DNA of 48,206 nucleotides from Candidatus Dormiibacterota bacterium. GTDB lineage: Bacteria > Chloroflexota > Dormibacteria > Aeolococcales > Bog-877. Below, piece after piece: positions 25,852-32,586 of this stretch (within the stretch, counting starts at the first letter, position 1; every line of letters starts with the position of its first letter). The stretch lies in assembly GCA_027313505.1 (NCBI GenBank), contig DAHVDN010000021.1, positions 1 to 48,206 of the forward strand. Direction: 5' to 3'. Both the position numbers and the translations under genes were made by a program. Under the pieces are notes generated by a model that did no database searches, had not been told where the DNA came from, and worked only from the letters and a program-made list of their open reading frames with translations.

Positions 25852-27341
25852 GGACGTTCCGCCGCTGATGGTTGGGCTCGGGATTCATCGGAGCTAGGAG
25901 GCTGCTCGAAGTGCTCGGCACACCCCGTTGAACAGAAGAACCAGGTTTTGCCATCGACGGTCCGACTAAGGGCATTGGGCACGGCGGGGTCCACCGTCAT
26001 TCCGCAAACCGGATCGATGGCTGCGGTCTTGTCGGAGGCCGGCCGCTCCACAGTCGTGGCTGGCGGGTGGTCGCGATGTTCCGACCTGAACTTGGTGAGG
26101 CAGCGATCAGAACAGAAGTAGATGGTGGTTCCGCCTTCTCGCAGCGTGGCCGGCGCTGTCGCCCGCTCCACCTGCATTCCGCATATCGGATCGATTGCGA
26201 AGCGCTCGTTGGAGCTGTGGGTGCGCCGGCGCGCCTCATTGAAGGCCAGGACCAGTGCCAAAAGCGCCACCACGTCGAGGGCGGTGGTGACATTCCATCC
26301 GAATGCCCCCTGGGCGATCTGTGTTGGCCGGGTCGAAGGCACGGCGCCAATCGCTTCGAAGAGGTACTGGGTGATGAGACCGGCGGCGGACATCACCAGC
26401 CAGAAGGTGGCGAGAATCCTAAGGGTGAGCCGGGTGCCGTAGAAGCGGCGGTAGATCAGCAGCAGCGGAATGGTGATCAGGTCCGCGAATATGAAGCTGA
26501 CGACTCCGCCGAAGCTGATACCGCCCTTCCAGAGAGCCGCTGCGAGGGGTACGTTGCCGACCGAGCAAACAAAACTCAGCATCGCTATGAGAGGACCTAT
26601 CGCGGCGTTCTCCAAAGAGGACCAGAACCCGTGGCCGCTGATGAACAGCACCTGCCAAACCGAGTTCGGAACCAAAGCGGCCAGGAACCCGGCGGCCAGG
26701 AACCCGATGGCTATCTCCTTGCGCAGCATGGTGAGGTCGGCCGCCGCGTAGCCGGCGGCGTCGCTCCAGCGCCGTCGATCTCTGAGTCGCTGGCCCCATG
26801 GCAGCTCGCTCTTGTCGATGGAGTCTCCCCGGGCTGTCACCGCACGGGCCGCCTCGACCACCGCGCCGCCCCCTGCTTCCGCAAGGCGAAGTCGAGCGTG
26901 CTCTACTAGGCCGTCCGGGATGGTGAAGCGAGCCACCAATACGAAAAGACCGATCATCAAGAGGCCACCTATGAACTCGCTGGCTGTGAACTGCCACCCG
27001 ATGAGCGCGGCCAGGACGATGCCCAGCTCTATCACCAAGTTGGTGGAGGCGAACATGAAGACCATCGCAGCCACAAAGTCGGCGCCCTTGGAGAACAGAG
27101 ACTTGGCCATCGCCGAGGCGGCGTAGGAGCAGGACGAGGATGCGGCTCCAAAGCCGGTCGCCCTCAGCAGGGAGAGGGGGGACCTGTCCCCGAGCAGCCC
27201 ACGCATCTCGGACTTGGAGACGAACGACTGCACCACCCCCGAGAGCAGGAAGCCCAGGGTAAGCGCCCACAGGGTGGCCCAGAGCATGTTCAGACCCTGA
27301 TCGAGGCCGCGCCAGATGAGATCGAGGATGTGCAAAAGCAC
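25848..27341 (-). CDS. COG0701 permease with two C-terminal YHS domains
   Basis: A 497-residue membrane protein. Residues ~20-370 form the DUF318/ArsP-like permease with two homologous halves: SSSCSYAASAMAKSLF at 68-83 and SFVCSVGNVPLAAALW at 256-271, each with a conserved cysteine (Cys71, Cys259). Two tandem YHS metal-binding domains follow: IDPICGMQV (383-391) with YFCSDRCLTKF (408-418), and IDPVCGMTV (442-450) with FFCSTGCAEHF (468-478). YHS domains bind copper and other soft metals in transporters such as CopA/SilP. First gene of a two-gene operon with csoR; a metal or metalloid efflux role is strongly suggested, copper most likely. Confidence 0.9.
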   Translation of the reverse strand: MLLHILDLIWRGLDQGLNMLWATLWALTLGFLLSGVVQSFVSKSEMRGLLGDRSPLSLLRATGFGAASSSCSYAASAMAKSLFSKGADFVAAMVFMFASTNLVIELGIVLAALIGWQFTASEFIGGLLMIGLFVLVARFTIPDGLVEHARLRLAEAGGGAVVEAARAVTARGDSIDKSELPWGQRLRDRRRWSDAAGYAAADLTMLRKEIAIGFLAAGFLAALVPNSVWQVLFISGHGFWSSLENAAIGPLIAMLSFVCSVGNVPLAAALWKGGISFGGVVSFIFADLITIPLLLIYRRFYGTRLTLRILATFWLVMSAAGLITQYLFEAIGAVPSTRPTQIAQGAFGWNVTTALDVVALLALVLAFNEARRRTHSSNERFAIDPICGMQVERATAPATLREGGTTIYFCSDRCLTKFRSEHRDHPPATTVERPASDKTAAIDPVCGMTVDPAVPNALSRTVDGKTWFFCSTGCAEHFEQPPSSDESRAQPSAAERP

Positions 27342-27372
27342 TACGGGCAGTTACCTGATGTAAGTTTGCTTG

Positions 27373-27400
27373 AGTATACCCCTGGGGGGTACCAGATCAA
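27373..27400 (-). promoter_or_regulatory. Promoter with CsoR-type operator for the permease-csoR operon
   Basis: On the minus strand a -35 TTGATC (27395-27400) and -10 TATACT (27373-27378) are 16 bases apart. Between and over them is the GC-centred inverted repeat TACCCC-TGG-GGGGTA (27377-27391), like known CsoR operators. The -35 overlaps the merR-like gene's stop codon. The permease start is about 30 bases downstream. Confidence 0.7.
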
Positions 27401-28344
27401 GCGATGCCGTCGCTCCGGCGGGGGTGCGAGCGCCTCGCCAGGAGGACCCCGAGGACCACTTCGCCGTTGGCGCTCGCCTCCTCTCTGATGAGTTGCAGCA
27501 CCATGGCGGCGGTTGGTGAAATCGACTCTGCCCAGAGCTCGAATCCCTGATTGAGGACGGCCAGCTCCCGGATCTTGGGCACGGTTTCGTTCAGAGCTGA
27601 CTGAACCGGGGCCGGTAACGGGTGGTTTGCCCACCGCTGGACCCAGTGCGAAGCCACACGCCGGGCCCCGGCTCTGTCCGTGGGAGCCTCGGAGGCCAAC
27701 GCGAGGATGTCTGCGGCCAGGAGCTTCACCCGGGCGAAGAGCTCCTCGTTGCCGTCCGCGGAGGCCAGCTCTTCCAGCACCTGGGTGACCTGGGCGGGGA
27801 GAAGCATTCGCCCAAATATGGCGGGGACAGGTAGGTTAAACCCAGCTCCCAGGATCCTCTCCCAACTGGTGGCCGCGTCGTCGGACAGCGGGGTGGTCAG
27901 GCGACCGAAAATTCCAAGGCTCTCCCTGGGTGTGGAATGGGCCGAGGCGAGATACGCGGCGATAGCCTCCGCCGAGGCGTCCGGGCTAGCGAGCGCTCGC
28001 TCCACGGCCCCCAGGAGGGCCGTCAGACGGTCGCGCTCTGCAAGTAGCGTCTGCCGGTGCCGATCCAGGGCTTCGCGAAGGGTGGCGGGGGCGCCACCCC
28101 CTGGAAGTGATCCCGAGATCTCCTCCAACCCCATGCCCAAGCTCCGCAGCAGGTCGATCTGGAGGATGCGCACCAGGTCGGTGGCGCTGAAGTAGCGGTA
28201 CCGACTCGCCGATTGGGTTGGCTGGATGAGCCCCAATCGCTGGTAGTGCCGGATCCGGCCCGGGGTGACGCCGGTCAGGGTTGACGCCTCGCCGATCTTC
28301 AGGCGAGGGCCGGCCCCGCCGGTTCCGGAGGTCTGCTGGACCAT
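27397..28344 (-). CDS. MerR-family transcriptional regulator with large effector domain
   Basis: A 315-residue regulator with an N-terminal MerR DNA-binding domain (residues ~14-84: LKIGEASTLTGVTPGRIRHY, then RLGLIQPTQSASRYRYFS and DLVRILQIDLLRSLGMGLEE), a dimerisation coiled coil to ~135, and a C-terminal ~180-residue all-helical domain of TipAS or unknown type. No clustered Cys, so not a classical metal-binding MerR. It diverges from hpnH across an 85-base gap that contains a MerR-type 19-bp-spaced promoter. Ligand unknown. Confidence 0.88.
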   Translation of the reverse strand: MVQQTSGTGGAGPRLKIGEASTLTGVTPGRIRHYQRLGLIQPTQSASRYRYFSATDLVRILQIDLLRSLGMGLEEISGSLPGGGAPATLREALDRHRQTLLAERDRLTALLGAVERALASPDASAEAIAAYLASAHSTPRESLGIFGRLTTPLSDDAATSWERILGAGFNLPVPAIFGRMLLPAQVTQVLEELASADGNEELFARVKLLAADILALASEAPTDRAGARRVASHWVQRWANHPLPAPVQSALNETVPKIRELAVLNQGFELWAESISPTAAMVLQLIREEASANGEVVLGVLLARRSHPRRSDGIA

Positions 28345-28349
28345 CTCCC

Positions 28350-28380
28350 TTGACTCTACAACTGTAGGAAGGTTTAGAGT
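28350..28380 (+). promoter_or_regulatory. MerR-type promoter upstream of hpnH
   Basis: -35 TTGACT (28350-28355) and -10 TAGAGT (28375-28380) are separated by 19 bases instead of 17, and the spacer holds the inverted repeat CTACA-AC-TGTAG (28356-28367). Overlong spacers with a central dyad are characteristic of promoters that MerR proteins twist into activity. It points toward hpnH and lies next to the start of the divergent MerR gene. Confidence 0.65.
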
Positions 28381-28429
28381 CCTAAACGAAACGACGCACT
28401 CGGGCCCAGGTCGGCTCAGGAGAAAGTTG

Positions 28430-29434
28430 ATGTCAATTCCCCTCAGGCAGAAGATGAAGGTGGGCGGCTATCTGATGTCGCAGAAGGTGCGCGGCGTCAA
28501 GCAGTTCCCGTTGGTCCTTCAGCTCGAGCCCCTGTACCAGTGCAATCTGGAGTGCGTGGGGTGTGGCAAGATCCAACATCCCGACGACATCCTCCGTCGG
28601 CGCCTGACCGTCCAGCAGTGCATCGACGCGATTGAGGAGTGTGGCGCGCCGGTGGTCTCGATCGCCGGGGGCGAGCCGCTCATTCATAAGGAGATTGACC
28701 AGATCGTGGCGGCGCTCGTGGAGCGCAAGAAGTTCGTCTATCTCTGCAGCAACGCGATCCTCATGGAGAGGAAGCTCGACCAGTTCAAGCCCGGCCCCTA
28801 CTTCGCCTGGTCAGTACATATCGATGGCCTGAGGGATCGGCACGACGAGTCGGTGTCGCGCAAGGGAATCTTCGACAAGGCCGTGGCCGCCGTTCGCGAG
28901 GCCAAGCAGCGTGGCTTCAGGGTCACCACCAACACCACTTTCTTTACCCAGGATGACGCCCGGTCGATTCGCGAAGTGCTGGACTTCCTGAATGACGACT
29001 TGGAGGTCGATAACATGCAGATCTCGCCGGCCTACGCGTACGAGAAGGCGCCAGATCAGGAGCATTTCATGGGTCCTGACCGGACCAGGGCCATCTTCAA
29101 GGAGGCTTTTGCGGACGGTCGGCGCAAGAAGTGGCGCCTCAATCACTCGCCGATGTTCTTGGACTTCCTGGAAGGCAAGGTCGACCTCGCATGCACCGCC
29201 TGGGGCATCCCCTGCTATTCAGTCTTCGGTTGGCAGAAGCCCTGCTACCTCCTGGCCGACGGATACGTTGGTTCGTACAAGGAGCTTTTGGAGACCACCG
29301 ACTGGAGCCAGTACGGTCGGGGCAACAACCCCAAGTGTTCGAACTGCATGGCCCACGTTGGCTACGAGCCGACCGCGGTTATGAAGACCCTGGGATCCGT
29401 TCGGGAGTCGATCCGCGGAGCCCTGGCGTCCTGA
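28430..29434 (+). CDS. hpnH: Adenosyl-hopene transferase HpnH (radical SAM)
   Basis: A 334-residue radical SAM protein. The 4Fe-4S motif CxxxCxxC is Cys38, Cys42, Cys45 (YQCNLECVGCGKIQHPDD); the length, the N-terminus SIPLRQKMKVGGYLM and the C-terminal Cys-rich segments (GIPCYSVFGWQKPCYLLADG, NPKCSNCMAHVGYE) match HpnH. It joins 5'-deoxyadenosine to diploptene, the first committed step to C35 hopanoids. ATG 28430 has AGGAGAAAG just upstream; the frame extends to 28265 but overlaps the promoter. No squalene-hopene cyclase or other hpn gene is in the window, and it sits beside moaA and a MerR regulator. Confidence 0.94.
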   Translation: MSIPLRQKMKVGGYLMSQKVRGVKQFPLVLQLEPLYQCNLECVGCGKIQHPDDILRRRLTVQQCIDAIEECGAPVVSIAGGEPLIHKEIDQIVAALVERKKFVYLCSNAILMERKLDQFKPGPYFAWSVHIDGLRDRHDESVSRKGIFDKAVAAVREAKQRGFRVTTNTTFFTQDDARSIREVLDFLNDDLEVDNMQISPAYAYEKAPDQEHFMGPDRTRAIFKEAFADGRRKKWRLNHSPMFLDFLEGKVDLACTAWGIPCYSVFGWQKPCYLLADGYVGSYKELLETTDWSQYGRGNNPKCSNCMAHVGYEPTAVMKTLGSVRESIRGALAS

Positions 29435-29486
29435 CGCCAGCCGCTCCCCGGCTTCCTCGTCAGGGATCGGCGTAGCATCAAGCGCT

Positions 29487-30503
29487 ATGCCAGACGTTCA
29501 AGATCGGCTCGGTCGGCCCCTCCGTGACCTGCGGGTTTCGATAACCGACAGGTGCAACTTTCGCTGCACCTATTGCATGCCCCGGGAAACCTTTGGCCCG
29601 GGCTTCAGGTTCCTGCCGAGAGCTGATGTCCTCACCTTTGAGGAGATTGCGCGTGTGGTCCGGGTCGCCGCTGGGTTCGGGGTACGCAAGGTGCGGATTA
29701 CGGGCGGGGAACCGCTGCTCAGGCGCGACCTTCCGAGCTTGGTCGCCCAGCTGGCATCCATCGAAGGGATTGAGGACCTGGCGATGACCACCAACGGGGC
29801 ACTGCTTGCCCGCTATGCCTGGGATCTCGCCGGGGCAGGGCTGAAACGGGTCACCGTCAGCCTGGACTCGGTCGATGAGGACACCTTCCGCCTGATGAAT
29901 GGAGTTGGGATCGAACTCTCCGCGGTCATCGCTGGAATCGACGCCGCCGCGGCCGCCGGGCTGGGTCCGATCAAGCTCAACGCCGTGGTGCAGCGAGGGG
30001 TGAACGAGGAGGGAATCCTGAATCTAGCGGAGTTTGCCAGGGGTCGCGGCCATACCCTGAGGCTGATTGAGTACATGGATGTCGGCGAGAGCCATGGTTG
30101 GATGCTGGAACAGGTTGTGCCAGCCGCTGAACTGTTGCGGACGATTGGGCAGCGGTGGCCGCTGGAGGAGCTGCCCGCCGGCTATCCGGGCGAGGTTGCG
30201 AGCCGGTACCGCTACCAGGACGGCAGGGGAGAGCTGGGGCTTATCACCTCGGTGACGGCGCCTTTCTGCCAGAGCTGTACCCGGCTGCGCCTCTCCGCCG
30301 ACGGAAAGCTGCATACCTGCCTCTTCTCGACGGGGGGCCGTGACCTCAGGCCTTTGTTGAGAGGAGAGGGGGGAGATGAAGCCGTACAAGCTGAGCTTGG
30401 GGCAATCTGGCGCAGTCGAAGCGACCGCTATTCAGAGCAGCGAGCGGAATGGAAGCCCCGCTCCGGGGGGCCGAAGGTCGAGATGTCCTACCTCGGAGGC
30501 TGA
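29487..30503 (+). CDS. moaA: GTP 3',8-cyclase MoaA
   Basis: Catalyses the first step of molybdenum cofactor synthesis from GTP. The N-terminal cluster motif is Cys23, Cys27, Cys30 (DRCNFRCTYCM), the C-terminal cluster ligands are Cys261, Cys264 and Cys278 (PFCQSCTRLRLSADGKLHTC), and the protein ends in GG (SYLGG), the GG tail of MoaA. At 338 residues it has the usual length. It follows hpnH by about 52 bases and overlaps the convergent kdpE by 16 bases at 30488-30503. No moaC or moeA nearby. Confidence 0.96.
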   Translation: MPDVQDRLGRPLRDLRVSITDRCNFRCTYCMPRETFGPGFRFLPRADVLTFEEIARVVRVAAGFGVRKVRITGGEPLLRRDLPSLVAQLASIEGIEDLAMTTNGALLARYAWDLAGAGLKRVTVSLDSVDEDTFRLMNGVGIELSAVIAGIDAAAAAGLGPIKLNAVVQRGVNEEGILNLAEFARGRGHTLRLIEYMDVGESHGWMLEQVVPAAELLRTIGQRWPLEELPAGYPGEVASRYRYQDGRGELGLITSVTAPFCQSCTRLRLSADGKLHTCLFSTGGRDLRPLLRGEGGDEAVQAELGAIWRSRSDRYSEQRAEWKPRSGGPKVEMSYLGG

Positions 30504-31219
30504 CCCGCCCTTGGAAGGCGGGGCGAACTCTGAAACAGGTAGCCGACCCCAGGGACGGTGAGTATCCATTCCGGGTCCTCGGGCTCGGGCTCCAGTTTGG
30601 CCCGCAGGCGCTGGACGATCGTGCGGACGTATGCGTGCTCGGAGGTGAAGCCGGGTCCCCACACCGCGTTCAGGATCTCACGATGGCTCCTGACCCGTCC
30701 GCGATGGCGCATGAGATCCTGGAGGACCCCCTTCTCCATTGGGGTGAGGCGGACCGGAGTCCCTCTGAGAAGGATCTGGTTAGCACCGAGTTCGATCCTG
30801 AGGTCGCCGAGATCAAGTGTCACCTCGATTGGGTCAGGCTCCTGCCGCCTGAGACGGGCCTCCACTCTGGCCAGCAGCTCCTGGGTCCCAAATGGTTTGG
30901 CCAGGTAGTCGTCGGCACCGGCGCGTAGTGCTGCCACCTTGTCGGCTTCCTGGCCCCTGGCGCTGACCACCAGGATGAGGGGCATCTGATCCCACTCCCG
31001 GATGGTTCTGAGAAGCTCCATTCCGTCAATGTCGGGCAGTCCAAGGTCCAGGATTACTAGGTCGAAGTGCCCCTGGCCCAGGACATCCAGCGCACTTCGA
31101 CCGTCGACCACCCTGACACTTCGGTAGTTCCCGCCAGACAAAGTGTCGGTCAGGAACCGTCCGGTACCTGGGTCGTCCTCCACCACCAGAACGCTGGCGC
31201 GAACGGCGGCCCCGCTCAC
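30488..31219 (-). CDS. kdpE: KdpE-type response regulator (OmpR family)
   Basis: 243 residues: an N-terminal receiver with acidic pair VVEDD (12-16), phosphoacceptor Asp58 (LVILDLGLP), the conserved Lys in LAKPFG, and a C-terminal winged-helix (DLRIELGANQILLRG to RTIVQRLRAKLEPEPEDPEW, ending ILTVPGVGYLF). Its start overlaps the kinase stop by four bases (31216-31219), so both are co-translated. Its neighbour is the kdp structural locus, so control of kdpFABC is the likely job. Confidence 0.93.
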   Translation of the reverse strand: MSGAAVRASVLVVEDDPGTGRFLTDTLSGGNYRSVRVVDGRSALDVLGQGHFDLVILDLGLPDIDGMELLRTIREWDQMPLILVVSARGQEADKVAALRAGADDYLAKPFGTQELLARVEARLRRQEPDPIEVTLDLGDLRIELGANQILLRGTPVRLTPMEKGVLQDLMRHRGRVRSHREILNAVWGPGFTSEHAYVRTIVQRLRAKLEPEPEDPEWILTVPGVGYLFQSSPRLPRAGQPPR

Positions 31220-32397
31220 CGGACCACCTCGACTGCGGAGGCGAGGTCCTGCAACGCGGATGGGGCAAGAGGCACCAACAGGTGCAGCTCAGTTCCCGTC
31301 TCGCCCGGGTTGTCGATCCAAAGAGCCCCGCCCATCGCTTCGGCCAGGCCTCGGCTCAGTGCCAGACCGAGTCCCAAGCCTCCGGCCTTACCGGCGGCGG
31401 AGTAGCGTTCGAAGAGCCGGGTCCGGAGGGCCAGAGGTATCCCCACTCCGTGATCTCTAACCAGGCATTCTGCCGCGGTGCGCCGGGAGCTAGAAGGGTA
31501 GGTAACGACCACCTCAGCAGCCTCGGTTTCGGAATGGACCTTCACGTTCCGCAAGGCGTTGTCCAGAATCTGCTGCACCCGGTCCCAGTCGGCGAAAACC
31601 AGCACTGGGGTATCAGGGGCGACGACCGCGACCAGTAGCTCCCGCCCCCACCTCAAGGCAGCCTCACGAGCCGCCTCCGCGAGGTCTATGACCTGACTCT
31701 CAACATGGAGCTGGCCACTCTCAATTCTGGCCATCTCCAGCAGGTCACCGATCAGCCGGTCGATGCGCCTTACTTCGGCCGCGATCAGGGCCGGGTATTC
31801 GCCATGACTCTCCGGGCCGGTTTCGCTCATCCCCACCAGTGCGGTGCTGTATCCGAGCAGCGCCGAAAGCGGAGTCCTGAGTTCGTGACTCACCGTCGCC
31901 AGAAGGTCTCGCCGGAAGGTCTCCGCACGTCGGGTAGCGGCCAGCGCAGCCTCGGTGCGGGCGAGTTCAGTGCGGGCCCCAAGGCTCTGCTGTAGGGCCG
32001 ACTCGGCCTGCTTCAAAGAGCGGTTACGGAGCTCCAGTTCGCCAGCTATCGACTGGAGGGCCAGCAGGTGGCGCCTACGGGTCGTAGCCAGAAAGGCTAC
32101 CCCGAGGCACACCAAGAGGAAGATTACCCAGCCCACAGTCTGACTGGTGGAGTAGATCGTCAGGTGCCCGACCGGTGGCAGAAAGTAGAAGTCGACCAGG
32201 AGGGCCGAAGCGAGGGACCCGGTCAGAGCTGCGGAGAATCCGAAGGCGCCGGCGGCGACGGCCACTATGGCCAGGTACAGAAAGCTGTAGTCCTGGGGCT
32301 GGTGAGGAACACCAAGGTGCACCAGCCCGGCTGTGAGGATGAGCAGACAGATGATGGTGCCCAGGCTGCCCCACAGAGCGCGCCGAGCTGCGGACAT
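31216..32397 (-). CDS. kdpD: Histidine kinase, C-terminal half of KdpD
   Basis: 393 residues from ATG 32397: four membrane helices of the DUF4118 (KdpD TM) domain at ~9-110 (SLGTIICLLILTAGLV, FLYLAIVAVAAGAFGF, SAALTGSLASALLVDFYFLP, TVGWVIFLLVCLGVAFLA), coiled coil 111-155, dimerisation/phosphoacceptor domain with His171 (ATVSHELRTPLSALLG), and HATPase domain (DNALRNVKVHS, VRDHGVGIPL, GLGLGLALSRGLAEAMG). The large cytoplasmic KdpD and Usp domains that normally precede the helices are missing and are encoded on the other strand at 32587-34770. The frame stays open upstream to 32976, but that part overlaps the divergent gene and has no kinase content. Confidence 0.92.
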   Translation of the reverse strand: MSAARRALWGSLGTIICLLILTAGLVHLGVPHQPQDYSFLYLAIVAVAAGAFGFSAALTGSLASALLVDFYFLPPVGHLTIYSTSQTVGWVIFLLVCLGVAFLATTRRRHLLALQSIAGELELRNRSLKQAESALQQSLGARTELARTEAALAATRRAETFRRDLLATVSHELRTPLSALLGYSTALVGMSETGPESHGEYPALIAAEVRRIDRLIGDLLEMARIESGQLHVESQVIDLAEAAREAALRWGRELLVAVVAPDTPVLVFADWDRVQQILDNALRNVKVHSETEAAEVVVTYPSSSRRTAAECLVRDHGVGIPLALRTRLFERYSAAGKAGGLGLGLALSRGLAEAMGGALWIDNPGETGTELHLLVPLAPSALQDLASAVEVVR

Positions 32398-32586
32398 TGA
32401 TTCCGAGGTTCGGGATTGGCCGGGCCCCCGATCCTGGGTCAAAAGTTGGTGTCGATGGAGAAATCTCACTAAAGTCTGTAGGCGGATGTTATCAAGTGTC
32501 CAAGATCGGCTATGGCGCCTGGAACTCTGCAAGGGGCGGCTTGGCGACCTGCTGGTGGACCTGCAGCGGGTTGGTGAGAATTCCCG

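Noticed and set aside
26419..27270. A 283-codon minus-strand frame within the permease gene
   Set aside because: It is a shifted frame of the permease; the real frame carries two YHS domains.
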